Position numbers and translations under genes: made by a program
Shown: piece after piece, positions 8,496 to 18,666 of the stretch
How positions within the stretch are numbered: the first letter of the stretch is position 1
Layout: each line of letters opens with the position of its first letter
The notes under the pieces: model-generated
What the model was told of the DNA's origin: nothing
The model's input: only the letters and a program-made list of their open reading frames with translations
Databases searched by the model: none
Assembly: GCF_003611275.1 (NCBI RefSeq)
Contig: NZ_CP020694.1
Location: 1,364,001-1,428,000, forward strand
DNA length: 64,000 nucleotides
From: Sulfitobacter sp. D7
GTDB lineage: Bacteria > Pseudomonadota > Alphaproteobacteria > Rhodobacterales > Rhodobacteraceae
Direction of reading: 5' to 3'

Positions 8496-10310
8496 GTGGC
8501 GCAACAAGGGCAGACTCAAGGGGCGGCGTATTGTCTCGCTCTTGGACTTCTTCTTGGTGGGGGGGCTGCGGCGCAGGCGGCAGAACTGGCCATCACCGGT
8601 ATCGACGATGATTCAGAGCTTTATGCCACCCTGCGCGACGGGTCGCTGCTGGCCGAGCAAACCGATGAAGATGCCGAACCGGCCACGCCGCAGGAATTGG
8701 TCGCCGCAGCGCAGGCGGACTATGGCAGGCTTTTGGCGCTGCTTTACGACAATGGGTATTTCGGGCCGACGCTCAAGATCACCTTGGACGGCGTCGATGC
8801 CGCCGCGATTCCCCCGGTGCAGCCGCCGCGCCGCATCGACCGCGCCGTGATCACCGTGGACCCGGGGCCAAAGTTCCGCTTTGGCGCGGCCCGTATCGCG
8901 CCTGTTGCCCCCGGTACCGAACTGCCGGAGGGTTTCGCCAGCGGCGAAACTGCGAGCCTTGGTGTGCTCAAGGAAACCGTCTCGGCCGGGGTCAGCGGCT
9001 GGCGCGATGTGGGCCACGCAAAGGCGGAATTGGCCGATCAGGATCTTGTGGCCAAACACCGTGAACGGCAGATCGACGCTGCCTTGCGGATCGCCCCGGG
9101 ACCAAAGCTGCGCTTTGGTGCGCTGACCGTGACCGGCAACGAAGACGTGCGCACCGCCCGCCTGATTGAGATCGCGGGCCTGCCGGAGGGAGAGGTCTTC
9201 TCTCCCGAGGAGTTGGAACTGGCCACCGAACGGCTGCGCCGCACCGGCGCTTTTGATGCCGTGGCCCTGATCGAAGCGGATCGGATTGGCCCAAATGACA
9301 CGCTGCCCATTGCCGCGCAGGTGACAGAAGCGCCCAAGCGCCGCTTTGGGTTTGGCGCGGAACTGTCTTCGCTCGAAGGGCTGACGTTGAGCACCTTCTG
9401 GCTGCACCGTAATCTGTTGGGCGGAGCCGAACGGCTGCGCTTGTCGGCAGAGATCGAAGGCATCGGCGGCAACTCGGGCGGCGAAGACTATACGCTCTCC
9501 GCTCGGTTCGAGCGTCCGGCGACCTTTAACGAAGATACCGATTTCTATGCGCTGGCGACGCTAGAGCAGCTGGATGAGGTGAATTACTTCTCCCGTCAGT
9601 TGGATCTGGAAGCGGGGATCGAGCGGATCGCCAACCAAAACCGCACCTATTCTGCGGGCCTTGGCCTGCGTGTGGCCGAGACAGAGGATGCCTTTGGCAC
9701 CAACCAATACACCCTGCTGACCTTGCCGCTGGGGGCTGAGTTCGACTACCGCGACAAGGAACTGGACGCGACCGAGGGCTATTACATCGACGCTAATATC
9801 ACGCCCTTCGTCGCGCTGTCGGGGTCTGAAAGCGGTCTGAGGACCTATTTTGATGCGCGTTACTACCGCAGCTTTGGAACCGAGCGCCCCGTGACACTGG
9901 CCTTCCGGGGGCAGCTTGGCTCCGTCGCCGGGCCGGACCTTTCCGAGGCGCCTGCGGATTACCTGTTTTACTCTGGCGGGGGCGGCACCGTGCGCGGGCA
10001 GCCCTATCAGTCGCTGGGGGTTGATCTGGCAAGCGGCGACACCGTGGGCGGGCGCAGCTTTGTCGGCCTCTCGGCAGAGGCGCGGGTGGCCCTGACCGAG
10101 AAGATCGGCGTCGTGGGCTTTGCCGATGCGGGCTATATCGGGTCAGAAGAATTCTACGACGGATCAGGCACTTGGCACTCCGGCGCGGGGCTGGGGCTGC
10201 GCTATGCCACGGGCATCGGCCCGATCCGTCTGGATGTGGCCGTGCCCACCTCGGGGCCGGAAGTTGATGAAGATTTCCAAGTCTATATCGGGATTGGACA
10301 GGCGTTTTAA
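8496..10310 (+). CDS. tamA: Translocation and assembly module subunit TamA (Omp85 family)
   Basis: 604 residues, outer membrane. A signal peptide (residues 1-29, ending AAAQA) is followed by POTRA domains (about 30-270; for example GPKLRFGALTVTGNEDVRTA), then a C-terminal 16-strand barrel (about 290-604). GGGGTVRGQPYQSLG is the VRG motif of Omp85 loop 6, and the chain ends in Phe, the outer-membrane beta-signal. With TamB it forms the TAM complex for outer-membrane protein insertion and phospholipid transport. The start is GTG, supported by AAGGAGGG 6 nt upstream. The stop overlaps the tamB start by one base, so the two are translationally coupled. Confidence 0.93.
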   Translation: MAQQGQTQGAAYCLALGLLLGGGAAAQAAELAITGIDDDSELYATLRDGSLLAEQTDEDAEPATPQELVAAAQADYGRLLALLYDNGYFGPTLKITLDGVDAAAIPPVQPPRRIDRAVITVDPGPKFRFGAARIAPVAPGTELPEGFASGETASLGVLKETVSAGVSGWRDVGHAKAELADQDLVAKHRERQIDAALRIAPGPKLRFGALTVTGNEDVRTARLIEIAGLPEGEVFSPEELELATERLRRTGAFDAVALIEADRIGPNDTLPIAAQVTEAPKRRFGFGAELSSLEGLTLSTFWLHRNLLGGAERLRLSAEIEGIGGNSGGEDYTLSARFERPATFNEDTDFYALATLEQLDEVNYFSRQLDLEAGIERIANQNRTYSAGLGLRVAETEDAFGTNQYTLLTLPLGAEFDYRDKELDATEGYYIDANITPFVALSGSESGLRTYFDARYYRSFGTERPVTLAFRGQLGSVAGPDLSEAPADYLFYSGGGGTVRGQPYQSLGVDLASGDTVGGRSFVGLSAEARVALTEKIGVVGFADAGYIGSEEFYDGSGTWHSGAGLGLRYATGIGPIRLDVAVPTSGPEVDEDFQVYIGIGQAF

Positions 10311-13300
10311 TGCGACAGTTTTTGCAGATTCTCACCGCCAGCTTTGTCTATCTGGCCTGCCTCACACCGGCTTTTGCGCAGGATGATGATAAGGGCTTTC
10401 TCACCCGGACCATTCAGGATGCGCTGAGTGGCGCGGGCCGCACTGTCAGCATTGACGGGTTTTCAGGGGCGCTGAGTTCGGCAGCCTCCTTTGATCGGAT
10501 GACGATTTCGGACGACGATGGCATCTGGCTGACGTTGGAAGAGGTGGTGCTGGATTGGAACCGCTCGGCCTTGCTGCGCGGACGGCTAGAGGTTGAGCAA
10601 CTCACCGCCGGGCGGCTGGATGTTGAGCGTCTGCCGGTCAGCAATGAGGTCGATCTGCCCGATGCCGAGGCCAAACCCTTTGCCTTGCCCGATCTGCCCG
10701 TCTCCATTGAAATCGCTGACTTTTCCGTGGATGAGATCAATCTGGGTGAGCCCATTCTGGGCGAGGCTGCGCAGCTTTCGGTCAAGGCAAATGCGCGGCT
10801 GACCGATACGGTCGGTATTGTCGATTTTCAGGCCCGCCGCACCGATGGCAAAAAGGGTGAGTTCGACATTCAGGCCAATTTCGACCGCACGGAAAACGTG
10901 CTGGACCTGCTGTTGAACCTGACCGAAGACCCCGAAGGCATCGCCTCGAAACTGCTGAACCTGCCGGGACAGCCTTCGGTGCAGATGACCGTCGAAGGCG
11001 CGGGTCCTCTGGATGATTTCGCGACCGATGTGACCATCGCCACCGATGGGCAAGAGCGTTTGGCCGGGCAAGTGACCCTTGGCACGCAGGCCCCACGCCG
11101 CGCCAGCGAAACCCCTGACCGTCGCATTCAGGCCGATATTGGCGGCGACATCACCGCGCTGCTCGCTCCTCGCTACCGCGAATTTTTCGGGGAAGACGTG
11201 CGGCTGGCGCTGGATGCGCTGCTTGAGAGCAACGGTGCTGTTGAGGTCAGCAGCTTTGCCCTTGCGGCGAATTCCGTCGATCTTGAGGGGCAGGTCACGC
11301 TGAACCAAGAGAAGTGGCCGACCCTGATCGACATCTCTGGCCGGATCGCAAACCCCGATGGCACTTCGACCCTGTTGCCGATTTCGGGTGAGGGCACGCG
11401 GGTAGAGGCCGTGACCCTGCGCGTGGATTACGATGCCGCCGATGGCGACCGCTTTGAAAGTGCGTTCGACATCACCGGGCTGGACACGGGCGCGCTGCAA
11501 ATCGCGCAAACGCAACTGGCGCTTGATGGGATCCTCGAAGGCAACCTTGGCAGTTTGGGCCAATTCCTTGGCGATGTGACCTTTGCCACCGAGGGGCTGT
11601 CGCTGACCGATCCGGCCAGTGCCGAGGCCATTGGGGACGCGATCACCGGCAGCGCCGAAATCCGTTTCGTCGAAGGAGAACCGATTGAGATCAACGGGCT
11701 GACCCTGTCGGGAGAAGACTATGGCCTGACCGGCGAGGCGGCGATCAATGGGGTGGATACCGGGCTGCTCACGCAGTTGAAGATGACGCTCGAAGCGCGG
11801 GATATCAGTCGCTTTTCCGCGCTGGCAGGCCGCGATATCGCGGGCGCCACGGCGCTTGCGCTGAACGGGACGGTCACGCCTTTGGGCGGTATGTTCGATC
11901 TGGCGATTGCGGGCGGGACGGATGACCTTGAGATCGGGATCGAACAGGCCGATGCGGTTCTGGCGGGGCGCACCAGCCTCAGCATGGTCGCAAAGCGCAA
12001 TGAGACCGGGACTTATCTTCGTGATCTGGACCTCAAGAACGACGCGATTGATCTGACCGGCAATGTCGAGTTGCGCAGCGAAGACAGCCGCGCGGATTTG
12101 GACTTTACGCTCGCCGATGTCGGGCTGGTTCTGCCGCAATACGAAGGCCCCATCGCGGTCAAGGCGACAGCGGTGCAAGAGACGCGCGGCTGGGTTGTCG
12201 ATGCGGTCACCGATGGCCCCTATGACGCGGCGCTGACCGTGTCAGGCTTGGCCACGGGCGAGGACGCGCAGATCGATTTCACCGCAGATATCCCACGGAT
12301 CGAAGATTTCGTACCAGACGCGGATATCACCGGGCCTGTCACGGCCAAGGGCGAGTTGCGCCAGACACCACAGGGCTGGGAGATCAACACCAACGCCAGC
12401 GGCCCGCTTGATGCGCACGCCTCGGTCAGGGGGCTGGTCACGCCGCGCGTCGATGTGGCCTTTGATCTGTCGTTGCCCGATATCCAACCTCTCGTGCCGC
12501 AAATCAACGGCGGGGTTGAGGCCAGTGGCACGTTGGAGCAGACCGAACAGGGGTTTGTCGTCGATACCATCGCCAATGGCCCCTACGATAGTCGCGTTGC
12601 GCTGGAAGGGCTGGCAACCGGCCCTGACATGGCGCTGCGCTTTGACCTGACCTTGCCGGATGTCAGCCCGCTGGCCCCCGGCGTCAACGGGCCGCTTGCC
12701 GCGCAGGGCACCGTCCGCCAGCAAGAGGATGGCATTGCCGTGGATGTCGCCGCGACCGGCCCCTACGGCAGCAGCGCCGTGGTCGAAGGTCTGGCAACCG
12801 GTCCGAATATGGCGCTCAGCTTTGATCTGTCGGTACCCGACCTTAGCCCCATCGCCCCCGGTGTGAATGGCCCGCTTTCGGCCACCGGCGACATCCGTCA
12901 AACAGAAGACGGGATCGCCGTGGATGTGAGCGCCAACGGCCCCTATGGCAGCAATGCCATGGTCGAAGGGCTGGTCACCGGTGAGGTCTCAATGCGGTTC
13001 GACGTCTCCGTTCCCAAACTGAACCCGCTGGTGCCCAGCGTCACGGGTTCTTTCGCCGCGAATGGCGTGGCGCGCCAGACCGAAGCAGGTGTGGTGCTTG
13101 ATGCAAGCGCCAGCGGCCCCTTCGGCGCGCGGGCGACGGTCGAAGGCTTGGTGACCGGCCCCAATGCGGCGGTCGATTTCCAGCTGAACATGCCGGACAT
13201 CGGCGCCTTGGTGGAGCAGGTGAACGGCCCGCTGAGCGTCGCAGGCTCGGCCCGGCGCGAGGGGGAGGCATGGCGGATTGATACCAATGCCAACGGCCCC

Positions 13301-14650
13301 GCCGGCACGCAGGCAACCGTGGCTGGATTGGTGAGCCCCGATGGGACGCTGAACCTTGATATCGCGGGCAACGCGCCGCTCGGCCTGTCGCGTCCCTTCC
13401 TTGCCCCGCGCAACTTGCAGGGGCAGGCGCAGTTTGACTTGCAAATCAACGGCCCGGCAGCGCTGTCGTCGGTCAGCGGGCGCATCACCACCAGCGACGC
13501 GACGTTCACCGCGCCGAACCTGCGCGTGGCGCTGCGCGGGATCAATGCGGATATCCAGCTTGGCAACAACCGGGCGCAGTTGAACGTGACCGGTCAGGCA
13601 GTCGACGGCGGAGAGCTGCGTGTGGCGGGGGCGATCACCCTGACACCGGCCTTGCCTGCAGATATCAGCGTGACTCTGCGCAATCTCGTCTATGCGGACC
13701 CAAGCCTTTACAGCACCACGCTGAACGGCGACCTGCGGCTTGCAGGCCCCTTAAGCGGTGGGGCGCAGATCACCGGGGTGATCAACGCAGGCGAGACCAA
13801 TATTCAGGTGCCCGCAACGGGGCTGACCTCAATCGGGGACATTCCGCAGATCACCCATGTCAACGCGCCCGCCGATGTTCTGGCAACGCGGCGCAAGGCC
13901 GGGCTGGAGGGGGCCGAGGCGGGGGAAGACCCTGCCGAGGATGCTTCTAGCCCCGGCTTTGGCCTGAACCTGCAATTGAACGCGCCCAACCGGATTTTCG
14001 TGCGCGGGCGCGGGCTTGATGCGGAACTGGGCGGCTCGCTCAACCTCAGCGGCACCACCAACCGCATCATCTCTGCCGGGCGGTTTGAACTGATCCGGGG
14101 GCGGCTGGATATCTTGGGCAAACGCTTCTTGCTCGACGAAGGCTCGGTCCAGTTTCAGGGCGATTTCATTCCCTATATCCGCTTTGTGACCTCGACCGAT
14201 ACCGAAGCGGGCGAGGTGCGTGTCATCGTCAGCGGCCCTGCGAATGAGCCAGAGGTGACCTTTGAATCCACCCCCGCCGCACCGCAGGATGAGGTGCTGT
14301 CGCAACTGCTCTTTGGTCGCAACATCTCGGAAATCTCGGCCTTCCAAGCGCTGCAATTGGCCAGTGCGGTGGCGACCCTTGCGGGCCGTGGCGGCGAAGG
14401 GGTGATCGGCAACCTGCGCGAAGGCTTTGGCTTGGACGATCTGGATGTGACCACCACCGACGACGGTGCAACGGCGCTGCGGCTTGGGAAATACCTGACC
14501 GACAATGTCTATACCGATGTCACGGCGGCCTCTGACGGGACTGGCGAGGTTTCCCTCAACCTTGACATTACCGAAAGCCTTACGGCCAAGGGCACGCTTG
14601 GCTCGGATGGCGACAGCAGCATCGGCATCTTCTTTGAGCGGGATTACTGA
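10310..14650 (+). CDS. tamB: Translocation and assembly module subunit TamB (AsmA-like/DUF490)
   Basis: 1446 residues. An N-terminal signal-anchor (FLQILTASFVYLACLTPAFA) may be cleaved after AFA. A long periplasm-spanning beta-rich region follows, and residues about 1090-1446 form the conserved DUF490/TamB domain (RFELIRGRLDILGKRFLLDE, SQLLFGRNISEISAFQALQL). TamB bridges the periplasm and docks on TamA; the hydrophobic groove is thought to carry lipid. Residues 636-995 are six tandem repeats of about 60 residues (separate entry). The gene shares one base with tamA and ends before a hairpin at 14671. Length is normal to slightly long for the family. Confidence 0.93.
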   Translation: MRQFLQILTASFVYLACLTPAFAQDDDKGFLTRTIQDALSGAGRTVSIDGFSGALSSAASFDRMTISDDDGIWLTLEEVVLDWNRSALLRGRLEVEQLTAGRLDVERLPVSNEVDLPDAEAKPFALPDLPVSIEIADFSVDEINLGEPILGEAAQLSVKANARLTDTVGIVDFQARRTDGKKGEFDIQANFDRTENVLDLLLNLTEDPEGIASKLLNLPGQPSVQMTVEGAGPLDDFATDVTIATDGQERLAGQVTLGTQAPRRASETPDRRIQADIGGDITALLAPRYREFFGEDVRLALDALLESNGAVEVSSFALAANSVDLEGQVTLNQEKWPTLIDISGRIANPDGTSTLLPISGEGTRVEAVTLRVDYDAADGDRFESAFDITGLDTGALQIAQTQLALDGILEGNLGSLGQFLGDVTFATEGLSLTDPASAEAIGDAITGSAEIRFVEGEPIEINGLTLSGEDYGLTGEAAINGVDTGLLTQLKMTLEARDISRFSALAGRDIAGATALALNGTVTPLGGMFDLAIAGGTDDLEIGIEQADAVLAGRTSLSMVAKRNETGTYLRDLDLKNDAIDLTGNVELRSEDSRADLDFTLADVGLVLPQYEGPIAVKATAVQETRGWVVDAVTDGPYDAALTVSGLATGEDAQIDFTADIPRIEDFVPDADITGPVTAKGELRQTPQGWEINTNASGPLDAHASVRGLVTPRVDVAFDLSLPDIQPLVPQINGGVEASGTLEQTEQGFVVDTIANGPYDSRVALEGLATGPDMALRFDLTLPDVSPLAPGVNGPLAAQGTVRQQEDGIAVDVAATGPYGSSAVVEGLATGPNMALSFDLSVPDLSPIAPGVNGPLSATGDIRQTEDGIAVDVSANGPYGSNAMVEGLVTGEVSMRFDVSVPKLNPLVPSVTGSFAANGVARQTEAGVVLDASASGPFGARATVEGLVTGPNAAVDFQLNMPDIGALVEQVNGPLSVAGSARREGEAWRIDTNANGPAGTQATVAGLVSPDGTLNLDIAGNAPLGLSRPFLAPRNLQGQAQFDLQINGPAALSSVSGRITTSDATFTAPNLRVALRGINADIQLGNNRAQLNVTGQAVDGGELRVAGAITLTPALPADISVTLRNLVYADPSLYSTTLNGDLRLAGPLSGGAQITGVINAGETNIQVPATGLTSIGDIPQITHVNAPADVLATRRKAGLEGAEAGEDPAEDASSPGFGLNLQLNAPNRIFVRGRGLDAELGGSLNLSGTTNRIISAGRFELIRGRLDILGKRFLLDEGSVQFQGDFIPYIRFVTSTDTEAGEVRVIVSGPANEPEVTFESTPAAPQDEVLSQLLFGRNISEISAFQALQLASAVATLAGRGGEGVIGNLREGFGLDDLDVTTTDDGATALRLGKYLTDNVYTDVTAASDGTGEVSLNLDITESLTAKGTLGSDGDSSIGIFFERDY
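12215..13294 (+). repeat. Six tandem repeats of about 60 codons inside tamB
   Basis: Each unit starts GPYxS/GPxxA and runs through VEGLATG, a D-phi-xLP-D core, a hydrophobic-PxVNGPL turn, then a ..QxEDGI-phi-VDV strand. Units 3 and 4 share most residues. Total length is 1080 nt, or 360 residues. The protein pattern is conserved more than the DNA, which suggests old duplication kept for structure. Confidence 0.8.
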
Positions 14651-14670
14651 GAACGGGGGTGCCTTGCGGG

Positions 14671-14688
14671 GCGGCCTTGGCCGCGTTT
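14671..14688. terminator. Hairpin between tamB and the convergent flavin reductase gene
   Basis: GCGGCC-TT-GGCCGC followed by GTTTAA, between two convergent genes. The stem is strong and the T tract short; it overlaps the last codon of the minus-strand gene. Confidence 0.5.
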
Positions 14689-15205
14689 AATCCGCGTCGC
14701 GCGGGGTAAATTGGCCATAGCGGCCTTGGTCGAACATCAGCCCCGCCGCGCCATCCTCGCGCAGGGCGACCTGTTGCACATGGCCCAAAATCAGCGAATG
14801 ATCGCCCGCCGGATGCACGGCGTAGGTGTTGCAGTGAAACCGGGCAAGGCAGCCCGAAAAGGTCGGCACGCCTGCGGCATCTTCGGTCCAGTCGAAACCG
14901 GAAAAGTCGTGACCTTGGCCGGCGAACCGCTGGGCTAAATCCTCTTGATCCGCGCCAAGGACATGGATGCAGAACGATGCGGCCGAGGTGAAACTGTCGT
15001 GCCGTTTGGATGAGATCGCAGGCGACCACAGCACCAAGGGCGGCTCAAGCGAGACCGAGGCGAAGGAATTCGCGGTCATCCCCAAGGGGCCCTGTGCGGT
15101 TTTCACGGTCACCACGGTCACGCCGGTGCCGAAACGCCCAAAGGCGCGCCGCAGGGCTGGGGCATCGCCGCTGTCGGGCGAGAAGGGGATCAGATCATCA
15201 CTCAT
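14687..15205 (-). CDS. Flavin reductase family protein (FMN-binding split barrel)
   Basis: 172 residues, cytoplasmic. RRAFGRFGTGVTVVTV, GPLGMTANSFASVSLEPPLV and the later FHCNTYAVHPAGDHSLILGHV are the typical elements of HpaC/RutF-type NAD(P)H:flavin reductases that supply FMNH2 to a partner monooxygenase. No monooxygenase is adjacent, so the partner is unknown. Start choice is unsure: ATG 15205 (MSDDLIPF) fits family length, ATG 15223 would add six residues, and neither has a good ribosome site. Confidence 0.85.
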   Translation of the reverse strand: MSDDLIPFSPDSGDAPALRRAFGRFGTGVTVVTVKTAQGPLGMTANSFASVSLEPPLVLWSPAISSKRHDSFTSAASFCIHVLGADQEDLAQRFAGQGHDFSGFDWTEDAAGVPTFSGCLARFHCNTYAVHPAGDHSLILGHVQQVALREDGAAGLMFDQGRYGQFTPRDAD

Positions 15206-15486
15206 AGCGACAAGCGGTGCCATGTAGCGGCTGATTTGTCCAGCGGTGCCGGGGCGTTGCGCGCCCCGTCACCCTGCGCGGTATTTCGCCTCTGTGGCCA
15301 CGGGTAGGAACCCCAGCCGGGGATGGGCGTTGGGTCTGCGATGAGAGGCATCATCGGCCCCTACTTGGTGTCGATGCTGGCTGTCTGAAAGGGGCGGGGC
15401 AGGTCATCTGCGCCGCCTGTCCAAGGCACCCGAATGCCGTTCAAAGCAGAAAAGGCGCGCAACGCCGCGCCGGAAAGTGACAAAAG

Positions 15487-15993
15487 ATGATGCATGCAAC
15501 CAAACTGACCCTCGGCGCCGCCCTCTTGAGCGCCACCGCTTTCGGTTCCACCGCGATGGCCGATGACAATGAGACCGTAGACCACGCTGAGATCGGGTCG
15601 CTGTCTTGCGATGTGGGCGATGGCACCGGCTTTATCTTTGGCTCCACCCGCGAGCTGACCTGTACCTTCAACCCCATCGAAGAAGGTCTCGAGGATGAGA
15701 CCTATGTCGGTGAGATCAACCGCTGGGGCGTCGATATCGGCAAGACCCAGAACGGCCAGATGTCTTGGCTGGTGTTGGCCCCAACTGAGCAGGAATATTA
15801 CGAAGGCGGTCTGAACGGCAGCTACAAGGGTGTCTCTGCTGAGGCGACCGTTGGTGTCGGCGCAGGCGCCAACCTGATGACAGGTGGCTCGGAAAACACG
15901 CTGGCGCTTCAGCCGCTGAGCGTGAACACCCAGACCGGCGTGAACTTTGCTGTGGGCGTGGGTGAGATCAACCTGCAGCGCGTCGAAGGCTAA
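15487..15993 (+). CDS. DUF992 exported protein
   Basis: 168 residues. The N-terminus has a cleavable signal peptide (LTLGAALLSATAFGSTAMA) followed by IGSLSCDVGDGTGFIFGSTR, the DUF992 signature with a conserved Cys. A second Cys in RELTCTF suggests a periplasmic disulfide. C-terminal AxxTVGVGAGANLMTGGS and INLQRVEG complete the family pattern. Function is unknown; it is widespread in alphaproteobacteria. ATG codons at 15487 and 15490 are both possible. A strong terminator follows, so it is probably a single-gene unit. Confidence 0.88.
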   Translation: MMHATKLTLGAALLSATAFGSTAMADDNETVDHAEIGSLSCDVGDGTGFIFGSTRELTCTFNPIEEGLEDETYVGEINRWGVDIGKTQNGQMSWLVLAPTEQEYYEGGLNGSYKGVSAEATVGVGAGANLMTGGSENTLALQPLSVNTQTGVNFAVGVGEINLQRVEG

Positions 15994-16038
15994 GCCCGCG
16001 CAAGGCGAGAGCCGAGCTTACAAATATGAAATGAACGT

Positions 16039-16070
16039 AAGGCCGTCCCATTGGGGCGGCCTTTGCTTTT
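16039..16070 (+). terminator. Terminator between DUF992 and MOSC genes
   Basis: AAGGCCGTCCC-ATT-GGGGCGGCCTT (11-bp stem, one T-G pair) followed by TGCTTTT. The genes converge, and the hairpin can serve both. Confidence 0.8.
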
Positions 16071-16079
16071 CGCCAAACC

Positions 16080-16652
16080 TCAAAGTTTGACGAGCTGATC
16101 GCCGACCCGCACGGTGCCATCTTGCACGATCTTGCACAGAATACCGCGCAGGCGGTGGGGGCGGTTTTCCTTTCGGTTGATCCAGCGCAGGCTGTCTTGG
16201 CCATATCTGTCGCGCCATTTGATGCAGCCGGTATTGAACTTGTCGCTCACCTCTAGCACCGCCGATCCGGCCTGTAGCCGTGTGCCGACGGGCAGATTCT
16301 CATGGCCAAGGTCCATGTCAACGATCATCGTATCGCCGGGGTGGGGCGTGTTTGCGCGGTCGCGCCAGCACAGGTCCATGATGCGTTTGGGCAGGATCGA
16401 AACCTGTATCCGCGGGTCGGGACTGCCATCGGGCAGGGTCAGCCAAGGTTTCTTGGTCCAACGCTCGCCACGGATGCCTTCGCCTACGGTCAGGTCCAGC
16501 TGATCGGGGTGGTCTCGCAGGCCGTAATCAGAGCGGAAACAGAGCTGCTCTATGACGGCGCCATCCTTGGGCGCGGCGAGGATATCCGGCAGGGCGACGT
16601 CACATTCCGCTGCTGTGGCGGGCGGCAGTATCTGGGGGGCGGTTTGGTCCAT
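16080..16652 (-). CDS. MOSC domain protein
   Basis: 190 residues, cytoplasmic, a stand-alone MOSC (molybdenum cofactor sulfurase C-terminal) domain of the YiiM type. LCFRSDYGLRDHPDQLDL, VGEGIRGERW and the FNTGCIKWRDRYGQ segment with the conserved cysteine are visible. Related proteins handle molybdenum-cofactor-bound sulfur or reduce N-hydroxylated compounds; the actual substrate here is unknown. It lies downstream of acs on the same strand, but a hairpin at 16668-16705 separates them. Confidence 0.83.
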   Translation of the reverse strand: MDQTAPQILPPATAAECDVALPDILAAPKDGAVIEQLCFRSDYGLRDHPDQLDLTVGEGIRGERWTKKPWLTLPDGSPDPRIQVSILPKRIMDLCWRDRANTPHPGDTMIVDMDLGHENLPVGTRLQAGSAVLEVSDKFNTGCIKWRDRYGQDSLRWINRKENRPHRLRGILCKIVQDGTVRVGDQLVKL

Positions 16653-16667
16653 GTCTCTCTTTCTTAG

Positions 16668-16705
16668 GGCATGGCGCGGGGGCGGGCAGCCACCCGCGCC
16701 GTGCC
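16668..16705 (-). terminator. Hairpin after acs
   Basis: GGCATGGCGCGGG and CCCGCGCCGTGCC form a 13-bp stem with a 12-nt loop between the acs stop and the MOSC start. No T tract follows on the minus strand, so it may be an attenuator or mRNA 3' structure rather than a true terminator. Confidence 0.45.
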
Positions 16706-16710
16706 AAGCT

Positions 16711-18666
16711 TTAGCGGTTCATTCGGTTGTCGATAAGATCATCCACCACGCTGGGATCCGCCAGTGTCGATGTATCCCCCAAGGCGCCATAATCGTTTTC
16801 GGCGATTTTGCGCAGGATGCGGCGCATGATCTTGCCCGAGCGGGTTTTCGGCAGGCCGGGCGCCCATTGGATCAGATCGGGCGAGGCGATGGGGCCAATC
16901 TCTTGCCGGACCCAGTTGCGCAGTTCGCTGCGCAGATCATCGGAAGGCTCTTCACCGCTCATCAATGTGACATAGCAATAGATGCCCTGACCTTTGACAT
17001 CATGCGGGTAGCCGACCACGGCGGCTTCGGCGACTTTGTCATGGGCGACCAGCGCGCTTTCGACCTCGGCGGTGCCCATGCGGTGGCCTGAGACGTTGAT
17101 CACATCATCGACGCGGCCCGTGATCCAGTAGTCGCCATCGGCATCGCGTTTGCAGCCATCGCCGGTGAAATAGTAGCCGGGATAATCCGCGAAATAGGTT
17201 TTCTCGAACCGCTCATGATCGCCCCAGACGGTGCGCATCTGGCCCGGCCAACTGTCCGCGATGCAAAGCACGCCTTCGGCTGGATTGCCCTCAATCTCTT
17301 GACCCGAGGTTGGGTCGAGCACCACGGGTTTGATCCCGAAGAACGGTTTCATCGCGGCCCCCGGTTTCATGTCATGCGCCCCGGGCAGGGGGGTCATCAG
17401 GTGACCGCCTGTTTCGGTCTGCCACCAAGTGTCGACAATGGGACAGCGGCCTTGGCCGACGACATCATGGTACCAGTTCCACGCTTCGGGGTTGATCGGC
17501 TCGCCCACGGTACCAAGGATGCGCAGCGACGACAGGTCGCTTTTCGTGACGAATTCCTTGCCTTGGCCCATCAGCGCGCGGATGGCGGTGGGGGCAGTGT
17601 AGAACTGGGTGACCTTGTGCTTTTCGCAGACCTGCCAAAAGCGGCTGGCGTCGGGGTAGGTCGGCACGCCTTCGAACATCAGCGTGGTCGCGCCATTGGC
17701 CAGCGGGCCATAGACGATATAGCTGTGCCCGGTGACCCAGCCCACATCAGCGGTGCACCAATAAACATCGCCATCGTGGTAATCAAAGGTCACCTCATGG
17801 GTAAGCGCCGCATAGGTGAGATAGCCGCCGGTGCTATGGACCACACCCTTGGGCTGGCCGGTGGAGCCAGAGGTATAGAGGATGAACAGCGGGTCCTCGG
17901 CCCCCACGGCTGTCGGCTCGCAGGTGTCGGCGGCCTGCTCGGCCAGTACGTTGTAATCGCGGTCGCGGGCGTCGTTCCATGCCACATCCCCGCCGGTGCG
18001 GCGCACCACGAGGCATTGCACACTGGCGTCGCATTGCGCCAGTGCCTTGTCGGCATTGGACTTGAGCGGGGTGGCCTTGCCGCCGCGCGGGGCCTCATCT
18101 GCGGTGATCACGACTTTGGCTTCGCAGCCGTTGACGCGGGCTGCCAGCGCATCCGGTGAGAACCCGGCGAAAACGATGGAATGGATCGCGCCGATCCGCG
18201 CGCAGGCTAGCATGGCATAGGCGGCTTCGGGGATCATCGGCATGTAGATGATGACGCGGTCGCCTTTGCCCACGCCCAGATCGCGCAGCACATTGGCCAT
18301 GCGGCAGGTGGCGCTGTGCAATTCGCGGTAGCTGATGTGTTTGGCGGCGTCCTCGGGGCTGTCCGGCTCCCAAATGATCGCGGTCTGATCGCCGCGCGTC
18401 TCAAGGTGGCGGTCGATGCAATTGGCGCTGACGTTCAATTCGCCATCCGCGAACCAATTGATGCTGACTGACCCAAGGTCAAAGTTCACATCGCGCACTT
18501 GGGTAAAGGGTTTGATCCAGTCGATCCGCTGCGCCTGTTCGCGCCAGAACTCCTCGGTGTCGGTGACCGAGGCGTGGTACATCTTGTCATAGGTCTGCGC
18601 ATCCACATGGGCGCGGGCGGCCATGTCGGCGGATGGCGGATAGGTCTTTGCGGTGGCGTCGGACAT
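16711..18666 (-). CDS. acs: Acetyl-CoA synthetase
   Basis: 651 residues, the usual length. ATP-dependent activation of acetate to acetyl-CoA via acetyl-AMP, in the cytoplasm. The N-terminal ACAS_N segment ([16 protein letters not shown]) precedes the adenylate-forming core. The P-loop is [25 protein letters not shown] is the A5-type motif, [20 protein letters not shown] contains the hinge Asp, and [15 protein letters not shown] holds Lys612, the lysine normally acetylated to switch the enzyme off. ATG 18666 is preceded by GGGAGGAACC. It is divergent from the TRAP genes across 351 nt, which may mean shared carbon-source control; that is inference. Confidence 0.96.
   Translation of the reverse strand: MSDATAKTYPPSADMAARAHVDAQTYDKMYHASVTDTEEFWREQAQRIDWIKPFTQVRDVNFDLGSVSINWFADGELNVSANCIDRHLETRGDQTAIIWEPDSPEDAAKHISYRELHSATCRMANVLRDLGVGKGDRVIIYMPMIPEAAYAMLACARIGAIHSIVFAGFSPDALAARVNGCEAKVVITADEAPRGGKATPLKSNADKALAQCDASVQCLVVRRTGGDVAWNDARDRDYNVLAEQAADTCEPTAVGAEDPLFILYTSGSTGQPKGVVHSTGGYLTYAALTHEVTFDYHDGDVYWCTADVGWVTGHSYIVYGPLANGATTLMFEGVPTYPDASRFWQVCEKHKVTQFYTAPTAIRALMGQGKEFVTKSDLSSLRILGTVGEPINPEAWNWYHDVVGQGRCPIVDTWWQTETGGHLMTPLPGAHDMKPGAAMKPFFGIKPVVLDPTSGQEIEGNPAEGVLCIADSWPGQMRTVWGDHERFEKTYFADYPGYYFTGDGCKRDADGDYWITGRVDDVINVSGHRMGTAEVESALVAHDKVAEAAVVGYPHDVKGQGIYCYVTLMSGEEPSDDLRSELRNWVRQEIGPIASPDLIQWAPGLPKTRSGKIMRRILRKIAENDYGALGDTSTLADPSVVDDLIDNRMNR

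Noticed and set aside
8413..8850. 145-codon Arg-rich frame at the start of tamA
   Set aside because: Out-of-frame overlap with the tamA signal peptide and POTRA region, no homology.
10586..12178. 530-codon minus-strand frame inside tamB
   Set aside because: Shadow of the tamB reading frame; no family motif and no promoter or ribosome site.
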